From positions 1 to 11,997 of the forward strand of contig NZ_JAOQKI010000031.1 in assembly GCF_025567465.1 (NCBI RefSeq): 11,997 nucleotides of DNA, in the 5' to 3' direction. Both the position numbers and the translations under genes were made by a program. The notes below the pieces were generated by a model, which had not been told where the DNA came from, made no database searches, and saw nothing but the letters and a program-made list of their open reading frames with translations. This DNA is from Roseburia_C amylophila (lineage in GTDB: Bacteria > Bacillota > Clostridia > Lachnospirales > Lachnospiraceae). This document shows, piece by piece, positions 7,056-11,997 of the stretch (position 1 is its first letter; each line of letters starts with the position of its first letter).

Positions 7056-7781
7056 TTATATTACTTTATTATTCGCCCTTTGTTTAATTTGCCGTACTGC
7101 CTCATAGAGCAATACGCTTACAGCTACCAGCAGACATCCCCACTGGTTCGCACTGAAAATCTTTCTGTCTTCATAATACCTCAGATAATCCAGTACGAAT
7201 TTTAATATCGCATACAGCAACAGACTCTTTGGAATTATACCATTCCTTTTTCGTTCTGCCATCCTGTGAAGCAACAAAAACGCCAGCAGAAATAAGATTG
7301 TCTCTGCCAGCTGGACCGGAAAAAGGTATTCCCCCGCTGCTCCATTATCAAGATAGCGGATACTGCCAGGTCCCTGATATCTCATGCCAACACAACAGCC
7401 TGCAAAAAAACAGCCGAGCTTTGAAACCGCATACATCAGTCCCAATGCCAGCACATATGCAGTCCATAGCTCTATCTTATGTTCCTTACTGATTTTTGTA
7501 AAAATCCACACACCGAGCAGGATGCCCGCCATACCGCCAAGACTGGAAAAACCAAATGTTTCTACTTTACCCTGTTCTGCCAGCTGCACAATAAAGGTAT
7601 AAAATGCTCCAAAATATAATGCCAGAACTGTATTCAAAAGCTCTGAATAAAAGATATGACTGCCCTTTACTCCTGCTTTTTTCAAATACCATGTGACATA
7701 AAGATATGCCAGTACAAAGCTTAAGAGAAAACAGATAAAATACGGCGAAATTCTCCAGTGCAAAATCGTAATATCTATCAT
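7056..7781 (-). CDS. Divergent Lgt-like (prolipoprotein diacylglyceryl transferase family) membrane protein
   Basis: True Lgt transfers diacylglycerol from phosphatidylglycerol to lipoprotein cysteines. This 241-residue polytopic protein shares the family layout: about seven membrane helices, a Gly-rich SSLGGMAGI segment (79-86), GCFFAGCCVG (123-132), FPVQLAE (154-160), and a C-terminal LDYLRYYEDRK segment. Key residues differ. The His of the canonical SFHGGL motif (H103 in E. coli) is replaced by Leu here (SLGG), and the GRxGNFxNxExxG signature is replaced by the Cys-rich GCFFAGCCVG. It therefore probably belongs to an Lgt-related paralogue group and may not be a lipoprotein-modifying enzyme. 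The gene starts 16 bp after the Pro-rich membrane protein gene, so the two are co-transcribed. Its ribosome binding site is weak (AGG near -9). Confidence 0.75.
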   Translation of the reverse strand: MIDITILHWRISPYFICFLLSFVLAYLYVTWYLKKAGVKGSHIFYSELLNTVLALYFGAFYTFIVQLAEQGKVETFGFSSLGGMAGILLGVWIFTKISKEHKIELWTAYVLALGLMYAVSKLGCFFAGCCVGMRYQGPGSIRYLDNGAAGEYLFPVQLAETILFLLAFLLLHRMAERKRNGIIPKSLLLYAILKFVLDYLRYYEDRKIFSANQWGCLLVAVSVLLYEAVRQIKQRANNKVI

Positions 7782-7797
7782 TTATTTTCCTGCCTCA

Positions 7798-8424
7798 TCA
7801 GCCCGGACAGTTTCGGACACAGCTTATGAATGCCAGCCCACAGGTAATAATTGTTACTGCTATAAATACTACTACAAGAATGGCAAGTGCAATATAAAGC
7901 CACATCAGCACTTTACCAAATACACTCTGCGGATATTTTACACGGACCAAAATCATAAGTACCAGTGCTGCAATTCCACAGCCAGCCATAAGAAAAGTCA
8001 GAATTGAACCTAATACATAGCTGCTTGCGATATTATAATAAAATTCTTCTTTTCCTGCATCAAACAACAGTCCCAGAATAATATTCTTTAGAAAAATTAC
8101 TACCATCGGTGCAAACATCAAAATCATGGAAATAATACATAATTTGTCTGCCTGCTTCTTATCTTCCGGAGAGAGCTCCGGCCGTGGCATTTTTCCCTGT
8201 CGTGGCGGCATATTCGGTGGCATCGGCGGTCTCTGCTGCATCTGCATGTTTGGTGGCATCGGTCTGCCCTGCTGCATCTGCATATTCGGCGGCATTGGTC
8301 CACCTTGCTGCGGCGGCATATTCGGTGGCATCGGCGGTCTCTGCTGTGGCGGCATATTCGGTGGCATCGGCGGTCTCTGCTGTGGCGGCATGTTTGATGG
8401 CATCTGGTTCCACTGATTATTCAT
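7798..8424 (-). CDS. Membrane protein with Pro/Met/Gln-rich repeat head
   Basis: The 208-residue protein has a low-complexity N-terminal head (about 8-82) made of 12-residue repeats such as MPPNMPPQQRPP and MPPNMQMQQGRP. A short charged linker (PELSPEDKKQADK) and three membrane stretches (about 95-120, 137-161 and 172-203) follow. The overall pattern, disordered Pro-rich cytoplasmic head plus a small membrane domain, resembles many Firmicute proteins of the DUF4190 type, but I cannot assign the domain with confidence. Several cysteines cluster at the C-terminus (C195, C202, C206). The ATG is preceded by AGGGA at 6 nt. It lies 16 bp before the Lgt-like gene. Its role is unknown; Pro-rich heads of this kind often act as flexible protein-binding segments. 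Confidence 0.8.
   Translation of the reverse strand: MNNQWNQMPSNMPPQQRPPMPPNMPPQQRPPMPPNMPPQQGGPMPPNMQMQQGRPMPPNMQMQQRPPMPPNMPPRQGKMPRPELSPEDKKQADKLCIISMILMFAPMVVIFLKNIILGLLFDAGKEEFYYNIASSYVLGSILTFLMAGCGIAALVLMILVRVKYPQSVFGKVLMWLYIALAILVVVFIAVTIITCGLAFISCVRNCPG
8204..8383. repeat. Five tandem 36-bp coding repeats
   Basis: Five in-frame 36-bp units run 8204-8239, 8240-8275, 8276-8311, 8312-8347 and 8348-8383, with a partial sixth to about 8407. The last two are identical base for base, and the first differs from them only at its final base. Units two and three are diverged and encode the QMQQ variant. Near-identity at the DNA level, beyond what the protein needs, points to recent duplication and likely variation in copy number between strains. 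Confidence 0.9.
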
Positions 8425-8476
8425 AATTTATCCCTTTACCCTTTCTCAATACATATTACATTTCCTGCAACTTTTA

Positions 8477-9087
8477 TTAGAGTGCTTTCTTCTCTTTAAT
8501 CGACTGTTCCTCATCACAACTATAGGTCAGTTTCTCTCCATAGGTCCGCTCGTAAACAGCTTTCCACGCTTCATAATTCTTATCCCGCATCTCACAGGAA
8601 TTCTGTGCACGCTTTTTATTCGGATCCGGATAAATCGGTTCACAGAAATGCACCGTATATTCCTGCACATAGAATCCGTCATCATCTAAAACATCACTGT
8701 CTTCCATGGTAATAAATACGGGAAGTACCGGCTTATTATTTCTGGCAGCGAAGCTAAATGCGCCCTTCTGCAGCGGTCTTGGTTTCCGGTAATTCCACCA
8801 CATTCCCTGCTCCGGATAGACAAGTACAAATTGATTTTTCTCTAATACCCTGTCTACGGCAGCAATGAATTTCTCCATGGTCTTAAAATTAGAGCTTAAC
8901 GGCAGTGTGTTGCAATGGCGCATTAACACTCCGTAAAATCCCGGAAATCCGGTATAATTGCCTTCCCGGATTACACGGTACATCTTTTTTTTTTCAATTT
9001 AGCCTGTTCGAAGGCAAGCTGGATGACAAAGTTGTCAAATGCATTGAATTCATCCTCTAATTCATTTTCATAGTAGTATACTTGCAT
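8477..9087 (-). pseudogene. PlsC-type acyltransferase, frameshifted and lacking its N-terminal catalytic part
   Basis: The 168-codon frame ending at 8477 matches the central and C-terminal part of a 1-acylglycerol-3-phosphate acyltransferase-type protein. It has IREGNYTGFPGFYG, NTLPLSS, the glycerophosphate-binding-type VYPEQGMWW (family FPEGTR position) and PVFITMEDSD. It lacks the NHxxxxD catalytic motif. Upstream, another frame from 9087 (MQVYYYENELEDEFNAFDNF) runs through VIQLAFEQAK and ends at a stop just past an A10 run (8994-8985, minus strand). One extra A, or a -1 ribosomal shift on A-AAA-AAA, joins them into about 203 residues reading KKKK-MYRVIREG. Where NHxxxxD should be, the joined protein reads DEFNAFD, so the His is missing even after repair. 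I infer a decayed gene with a 5' deletion; a sequencing error in the homopolymer could explain the frameshift but not the missing His. Confidence 0.65.
8985..8994. repeat. A10/T10 homopolymer at the frameshift
   Basis: Ten T's on the plus strand (A10 on the coding strand) lie exactly where the two acyltransferase frames must be joined. Such runs are prone to replication slippage, to transcriptional slippage and to sequencing error. Adding one A restores one continuous frame. Confidence 0.9.
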
Positions 9088-9094
9088 ATCCCAC

Positions 9095-9123
9095 AGTTTA
9101 CTATTTCTTGCTATTTTTTGCAA
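9095..9123 (-). promoter_or_regulatory. Probable promoter ahead of the acyltransferase remnant
   Basis: The -35 box TTGCAA (9123-9118) and the -10 box TAAACT (9100-9095) are 17 bp apart on the minus strand. Transcription would start near 9088, essentially at the ATG at 9087, so a product from that ATG would be leaderless. That is unusual, and consistent with the original start region having been lost. Confidence 0.5.
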
Positions 9124-9136
9124 CTTTTCTGAACAA

Positions 9137-9262
9137 AGAATGTACCTTGGCACATTCTCGCGCCTGCGGCGGTCGCTTGCGACATCTACCTTATACGCCG
9201 CAGTGCGCATCCTCGCAGAGCGTTTTTACTTTATAGGAAAGCAATTTCCTGTAAAGTAAAAA
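9137..9262. repeat. Dense palindrome cluster (candidate dispersed structured element)
   Basis: Three structures lie end to end. (A) 9137-9158: 10-bp arms AGAATGTACC and GGCACATTCT around TT, with one mismatch that becomes a G-U pair in minus-strand RNA. (B) 9160-9208: GCGCCTGCGGCG (9160-9171) pairs with CGCCGCAG-T-GCGC (9196-9208), enclosing a perfect GTCGCTTGCGAC palindrome (9172-9183). (C) 9223-9262: 18-bp arms with one mismatch around GCAA. Block B is far more GC-rich than the neighbouring DNA. This resembles a MITE, a REP/BIME-type repeat or a structured RNA. I cannot see another full copy in the window. An open frame crosses it on the minus strand (9210 to 9087), but it looks like translated repeat and not a protein. 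Confidence 0.6.
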
Positions 9263-9288
9263 GGCTCCTGACAAAGTATGCCAGAAGC
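9258..9288 (-). terminator. Intrinsic terminator after acylphosphatase
   Basis: Minus-strand RNA forms GCUUCUG (9288-9282), an 11-nt loop and CAGGAGC (9270-9264), with one U-G pair, followed after one C by U5 (9262-9258). It begins 13 bp after the acyP stop codon. The U-run is also the first five bases of palindrome C of the adjacent cluster. Confidence 0.7.
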
Positions 9289-9301
9289 TGCTTTTTGCAT
9301 T

Positions 9302-9586
9302 TTAATATTTTACATGGAAGCCCCGTTCCGTCTCATCCAGTGGAAGTTCTTTTCTGTCCATGCTGCGGATTTCGATGTAACGGTCCTGGCAGAGTCTTTG
9401 AATTATCATATCAATTTCTTCCGGCAGTCCCTGCAATTCTGCCTGTACCGAGCCGTCATATTCATTGCGCACCCAGCCAGTCACACCAAAATGCCCCGCC
9501 AGATGCGACATGCGATAGCGGAATCCCACACCCTGGACATATCCGTTAAACTGATAAAAAACACGAATTTTTCTATTTTCTGACAT
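9302..9586 (-). CDS. acyP: Acylphosphatase
   Basis: Acylphosphatase hydrolyses the carboxyl-phosphate bond of acyl phosphates such as acetyl phosphate or carbamoyl phosphate in the cytosol. The 94-residue protein has normal length and both catalytic residues at the canonical positions: R23 in VQGVGFR and N41 in GWVRNEYDGSV. I set the start at 9586 (MSENRK) because AGAGAGG lies just upstream and the length then matches the family. The frame stays open to 9631, which would add 15 residues atypical of acylphosphatases. It is the second gene of a two-gene unit, 50 bp after the acyltransferase, and is followed by an intrinsic terminator. The pairing may be coincidental. Confidence 0.95.
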   Translation of the reverse strand: MSENRKIRVFYQFNGYVQGVGFRYRMSHLAGHFGVTGWVRNEYDGSVQAELQGLPEEIDMIIQRLCQDRYIEIRSMDRKELPLDETERGFHVKY

Positions 9587-9636
9587 ACGACCACCTCTCT
9601 TTATCATTCCAATGGTATCAATCTCTTCCATCCAGA

Positions 9637-10662
9637 CTAACGTGCCCGTTGCCTTTTTAAGTTTCTGATCAACTGTGGCGTATGTAATGCCAGTATCCGG
9701 TTGACCTGATTAACAACATGTGAATTATTTAACACATATACGATTCCGGCACTTAATCCCAACAGGATAAAAAATGCTATCCAGCCCCAGTCACCCAGAT
9801 AATCATAGATTCCGGCAAACATCAGAATATCCAGTAAAATCCGGTGCAGCATATATACCGGCATGGTATTCTGTCCGATTACTGACAACCTTGTCTTTCC
9901 TCTCGGAATGAAAAACATGATTGCCCAGGAAATAAGAAATGCTGCAATCATCAGGGAAAGGCGGACCATCGGTCCTTTCCACACTTCTTCCAGTTCATAA
10001 TAGGATATATTTTCATATACCATTCCCAGGGAATCTTTCAACCTTGCTCCATATGCCAGAATAAAGATACAGATTGCCTCCGCGCATGGAACCACCAGTC
10101 TCTGAAGCTTTGGCTGCAATGCTTTTTCCAGTGTCTTCTGCTCCAGAAAATAACCCAGATAGAAAAACGGTCCAAATACCAGAATTCGTGACAGACATAA
10201 AAAGTCCCCCACATTTTTAAAATAGCCAGCTGTTAATGCCAGCACTACAGTAAGCAAAAGAACCGGCACCGCTTTACATTTACGGACAAGTGGTATCGTC
10301 AGATACCATACAATCATTGCAAATAAATACCACGGTGCACCACTTTGGGAAAAGAAATCTATCTCCGTAAATTTTTCAAATCCCGCAATGGCATATACTG
10401 TCTGAATTGCCACAACGAACACAACATATGCTTTCAGCAGATACAATATTTTCTTAAAATTATATTGTCCATTTTTATAAATTTTCTTGGCAAAATAGCC
10501 GGAGATAAATACAAAAAGCGGCATATGAAATACATAGATGAGCCGTTTCACTACCACCAACGGATTGTCTCCACGGATTGGGAGCAGGAAATGTCCAAGC
10601 ACAACTAAGAATATCAATACCGCTTTTAAATTATCAAAAAAATAGTCTCTTTCTTTATTCAT
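9637..10662 (-). CDS. Membrane O-acyltransferase, acyltransferase-3 family
   Basis: These proteins transfer acyl groups, commonly acetyl, to sugars or polymers of the cell envelope from within the membrane. The 341-residue protein starts MNKERDYFFDNLKAVLIFL and has the signature DNLKAVLIFLVVLGHF with the conserved His at position 24. YVFHMPLFVFISGYF follows, typical of the fucose-4-O-acetylase-like branch. About ten membrane helices follow, and the C-terminus is basic. I chose 10662 because GAGG lies 10 nt upstream and the promoter predicts transcription starting near 10686; an ATG at 10680 would leave almost no leader. The acceptor cannot be predicted: no polysaccharide or teichoic acid gene is nearby. 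It is transcribed from its own promoter, ahead of acyP. Confidence 0.88.
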   Translation of the reverse strand: MNKERDYFFDNLKAVLIFLVVLGHFLLPIRGDNPLVVVKRLIYVFHMPLFVFISGYFAKKIYKNGQYNFKKILYLLKAYVVFVVAIQTVYAIAGFEKFTEIDFFSQSGAPWYLFAMIVWYLTIPLVRKCKAVPVLLLTVVLALTAGYFKNVGDFLCLSRILVFGPFFYLGYFLEQKTLEKALQPKLQRLVVPCAEAICIFILAYGARLKDSLGMVYENISYYELEEVWKGPMVRLSLMIAAFLISWAIMFFIPRGKTRLSVIGQNTMPVYMLHRILLDILMFAGIYDYLGDWGWIAFFILLGLSAGIVYVLNNSHVVNQVNRILALHTPQLIRNLKRQRAR

Positions 10663-10692
10663 CCTTTTACATCCTCGCATTACCGAAAATGT

Positions 10693-10720
10693 ATTATAGA
10701 ACTTTTGCGGGAGATGTCAA
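10693..10720 (-). promoter_or_regulatory. Promoter of the acyltransferase-acyP unit
   Basis: A perfect -35 box TTGACA (10720-10715) and a perfect -10 box TATAAT (10698-10693) are separated by 16 bp on the minus strand. It lies between the hicB stop codon (10745) and the acyltransferase start. Confidence 0.8.
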
Positions 10721-10744
10721 GATTTTTTATCATTTAGATTACTT

Positions 10745-11167
10745 TTATCTTGAAACATTTAATTTTAACATAAGTGCTTCCTGTAACACTCTGGAAACAT
10801 TTATATGTGCTTTTTCTGCTTCCTGATTTAACCAATTTGGCAATGTTACATTTCTTCTTACTGTTTTATTATCTACTCTCCTTCGATACTCTGTAAAATC
10901 AATATCAACAAATGATACATAGCCCTCTCCATCTTCTGCAAAAGTACCCTTAGAAGTATCAATTTCATTTATAGAACTTGCCTCTGGAAACTTTTTTTCT
11001 TTATCTTCATAGGTTATTCCTTTTAGACCGATTGCATCCCTTGCCATTTTCACTGCATCAGCCATTCCATACCCCTCAGTTAATATTTCCCAATCCGGCA
11101 CCTCTATTAATACAGTATCTTTTTTATCATTCAGTGGTGTAAAAATTACTGGATATACCTGTCTCAT
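10745..11167 (-). CDS. hicB: HicB-family antitoxin
   Basis: HicB neutralises the HicA mRNA interferase by direct binding and usually represses its own operon. The 140-residue protein has an N-terminal partial RNase H-like HicB fold (YPVIFTPLNDKKDTVLIEVPDW, then the helix AVKMARDAIGLKG). The C-terminal DNA-binding segment is of the ribbon-helix-helix type (about 103-138, RRNVTLPNWLNQEAEKAHINVSRVLQEAL written here in pieces: RRNVTLPNWL, then NVSRVLQEAL). The start at 11167 (MRQVYP) is set by GGAGG 9 nt upstream; an in-frame TTG three codons earlier overlaps the spacer and is unlikely. hicA lies upstream in the same direction with 66 bp between them. The region is more AT-rich than the genes to its left, consistent with horizontal acquisition. 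Confidence 0.88.
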   Translation of the reverse strand: MRQVYPVIFTPLNDKKDTVLIEVPDWEILTEGYGMADAVKMARDAIGLKGITYEDKEKKFPEASSINEIDTSKGTFAEDGEGYVSFVDIDFTEYRRRVDNKTVRRNVTLPNWLNQEAEKAHINVSRVLQEALMLKLNVSR

Positions 11168-11220
11168 ACAAAACAACCTCCATTCTTAATCTCATCATAT
11201 CATTTATAATTATCATATAA

Positions 11221-11249
11221 GAAATGGGAATTCTTATAATCCCCATTTC
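11221..11249. other. Inverted repeat at the hicA-hicB junction
   Basis: GAAATGGG (11221-11228) and CCCATTTC (11242-11249) are 8-bp perfect arms that straddle the hicA stop codon. With a 13-nt loop and no U-tract it is not a standard terminator. It could attenuate or protect the transcript so that toxin and antitoxin are made at different levels. Confidence 0.4.
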
Positions 11250-11404
11250 CTTATAATTGCCTTTGCTAATCTTTCATTAATTTCTTTGTGTCTTGGAATC
11301 TGTTCTTCGTCTGAACCTCTTGTATATATATCATGATTACTACCATGTCTTTCCAACGAAAAGCCTGCTGCTTCCAGTTTCTTTACTAATTCCCTATTCT
11401 TCAA
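11234..11404 (-). CDS. hicA: HicA-family toxin (mRNA interferase)
   Basis: HicA is a small double-stranded-RNA-binding-fold ribonuclease that cleaves mRNA and blocks translation. The 56-residue protein has the typical layout: KNRELVKKLEAAGFSLERH, then GSNHDIY with the catalytic His at 24, then IPRHKEINERLAKAIIRK. I set the start at a TTG codon at 11404 because AAGGGGG lies 7 nt before it and the residues after it match the family N-terminus. The frame extends to another TTG at 11422, which overlaps that ribosome binding site. It is the promoter-proximal gene of the hicAB pair. Use of TTG may keep toxin translation low relative to the antitoxin, which uses ATG. Confidence 0.88.
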   Translation of the reverse strand: MKNRELVKKLEAAGFSLERHGSNHDIYTRGSDEEQIPRHKEINERLAKAIIRKWGL

Positions 11405-11426
11405 ATAGTATCCCCCTTTCAATTAT

Positions 11427-11454
11427 ATTATACACATTTTTTGTGTATTTGCAA
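11427..11454 (-). promoter_or_regulatory. hicAB promoter with inverted-repeat operator
   Basis: The -35 box TTGCAA (11454-11449) and the -10 box TATAAT (11432-11427) are 16 bp apart on the minus strand; a second TATAAT follows at 11427-11422. A perfect inverted repeat, ATACACA (11430-11436) and TGTGTAT (11442-11448), fills the spacer and overlaps the -10 box. That is where a HicB repressor would be expected to bind. Confidence 0.7.
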
Positions 11455-11519
11455 ATATTTTTATGTGTGTTTAATACGCATTTTCATCAATTGAACTTGA
11501 ATTAATTCTTTTTATTCCA

Positions 11520-11544
11520 TTTTTTACTATAAAGCAGTAAAAAA
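11520..11544. other. Hairpin in the hicA-divergent intergenic region
   Basis: TTTTTTACT (11520-11528) and AGTAAAAAA (11536-11544) are 9-bp perfect arms around a 7-nt loop. The stem sequence resembles palindrome C at 9223-9262, which also begins TTTTTACT, suggesting related repeat ends or simply similar AT-rich terminator stems. Confidence 0.4.
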
Positions 11545-11580
11545 GGAAGGACAAACCATATATCAATAGTAAATTCCAAG

Positions 11581-11610
11581 TTGCTACGCTCTATTTAACT
11601 ATGATATAAT
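11581..11610 (+). promoter_or_regulatory. Promoter of the 59-residue gene
   Basis: The -35 box TTGCTA (11581-11586) and a perfect -10 box TATAAT (11605-11610) are 18 bp apart on the plus strand. Transcription would start near 11617, giving a short leader that contains AGAAGG. Confidence 0.6.
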
Positions 11611-11634
11611 ATTTTTATGGAAGAAGGTGTTAAA

Positions 11635-11814
11635 ATGAATGAAGAATCTATGTTAACAGATAAACAATATACTGGAATGTTAATAGATGAATTTCAAAGA
11701 CTTGAGCGTATCCTGAAAGCTGCAAAAAATGAAAATGCAGTAGAAACAGTCAAATTAATTAATGACGAAATGAAATATCTCAGATTAAAATTAGAACCTA
11801 TCAAATTACCATAG
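11635..11814 (+). CDS. Small hypothetical protein, 59 residues
   Basis: I do not recognise this protein. It is hydrophilic and looks almost wholly helical, with heptad-like spacing of hydrophobic residues (MLIDEFQRLERILKAA, then AVETVKLINDEMKYLRLKL). No signal peptide, membrane segment or Cys pair is present. The start at 11635 (MNEESM) is supported by AGAAGG about 7 nt upstream; the in-frame ATG at 11617 coincides with the predicted transcription start and would be leaderless. It is the only plus-strand gene called in the window, divergent from hicA, AT-rich, and close to possible mobile-element sequence. A role as an accessory or mobile-element cargo protein is a guess. Confidence 0.6.
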   Translation: MNEESMLTDKQYTGMLIDEFQRLERILKAAKNENAVETVKLINDEMKYLRLKLEPIKLP

Positions 11815-11876
11815 AGCAAGTCAAAAAGTTTGCTTGAAATTGCAAATATTTTCATATATACTCCACTTAGAAAGGT

Positions 11877-11937
11877 AATCGGATATGCTCCGATTTGCCC
11901 TCAGTGAAAACTATTTTTGAAATAGCGGGAGCATCCC
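11877..11937. other. Three closely spaced hairpins (candidate structured RNA or insertion-sequence end)
   Basis: In order: AATCGGA-TATGC-TCCGATT (11877-11895, 7-bp stem), CTATTT-TTG-AAATAG (11911-11925, 6-bp stem) and GGGA-GCA-TCCC (11927-11937, 4-bp stem). All are perfect. Just after them GTTTGTGTAAA (11941-11951) resembles the TTGTGTAAA common in the terminal inverted repeats of IS256-family elements. The window ends before a transposase or a second end could be seen. Confidence 0.35.
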
Positions 11938-11949
11938 AAAGTTTGTGTA

Positions 11950-11997
11950 AACCTCCAAACTGATGTAAGATAAAATTACTCAGTTTGGAGGTTATTT
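11950..11997 (+). terminator. Strong hairpin at the right edge, probable terminator
   Basis: The 13-bp perfect arms are 11950-11962 (AACCTCCAAACTG) and 11981-11993 (CAGTTTGGAGGTT); inner pairs extend the stem with a bulge. ATTT follows before the window ends, so the U-tract may be cut off. It could end transcription from the 59-residue gene or from the hairpin-rich segment before it, or be part of an insertion-sequence end. Confidence 0.55.

Noticed and set aside
8204..8407. 36-bp repeats of CRISPR-like length
   Set aside because: The units are directly adjacent with no unique spacers, and they are in frame inside a coding sequence as 12-residue repeats.
8126..8426. Open frames on the plus strand and in a second minus frame across the Pro-rich gene, encoding Gly/Cys- or Ala/Thr-rich repeats
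   Set aside because: A repeat whose length is a multiple of three keeps all frames open; these frames lack ribosome binding sites and only the Pro-rich frame continues into membrane helices.
9088..9210. N-terminal extension of the acyltransferase remnant up to 9210
   Set aside because: It translates the palindrome cluster and the promoter, contains an Arg-rich low-information segment, and has no ribosome binding site.
9223..9262. Long hairpin as a classical intrinsic terminator
   Set aside because: Neither strand has a U-tract following the stem; the actual acyP terminator is the adjacent hairpin at 9258-9288.
9587..9631. Acylphosphatase starting at 9631
   Set aside because: The extra 15 residues are not family-like, while the ATG at 9586 has a good ribosome binding site and places R23 and N41 at their canonical numbers.

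Overview
The window looks like chromosomal DNA from a low- to mid-GC Firmicute, most likely a gut member of the Lachnospiraceae (Clostridia). The reasons are the clpC-radA neighbourhood, AGGAGG-type ribosome binding sites, TTGACA/TATAAT promoters with 16-17 bp spacing, and the style of the surface and membrane proteins. The family assignment is inferred from protein character, not from a search. Almost every gene lies on the minus strand; one small gene near the right edge is on the plus strand.

Layout, left to right. Positions 1-268 hold no gene. They carry two tandem strong minus-strand promoters and a leader that resembles the boxA-type leader of a ribosomal RNA operon, which would begin beyond the left edge. 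Next, read on the minus strand from 6478 down to 269, is a protein-quality and DNA-repair block: a promoter, a secreted or anchored cadherin-like protein (4824-6368), the AAA+ chaperone ClpC (2333-4792), a conserved-looking 137-residue protein of unknown function (1830-2243) with its own promoter and terminator, and RadA (269-1642). The ctsR, mcsA and mcsB genes that often precede clpC in Firmicutes are not upstream here. Positions 6522-9087 hold membrane and envelope genes: a 75-residue membrane protein, a divergent Lgt-like protein, a membrane protein with a Pro/Met/Gln repeat head built on 36-bp DNA repeats, and a damaged PlsC-type acyltransferase (frameshift in an A10 run, amino-terminal catalytic motif missing). 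Just upstream of that remnant, 9137-9262 is an unusually dense cluster of palindromes.

Positions 9258-10720 are a compact transcription unit: a TTGACA-16-TATAAT promoter, a membrane O-acyltransferase (acyltransferase-3 family), acylphosphatase with canonical R23 and N41, and an intrinsic terminator.

From about 10740 to the right edge the DNA becomes visibly more AT-rich and looks like accessory material. It holds a HicA-HicB toxin-antitoxin pair whose promoter contains a clear inverted repeat (the expected HicB operator), a divergent 59-residue hypothetical gene, and a chain of four closely spaced hairpins running into the window edge, which could be a small structured RNA or the end of an insertion sequence.

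I see no CRISPR array, no tRNA and no complete mobile element. The least explained signals are the palindrome cluster at 9137-9262, the damaged acyltransferase beside it, the hairpin chain at 11877-11993, and the pairing of a cadherin-like anchored protein with clpC.
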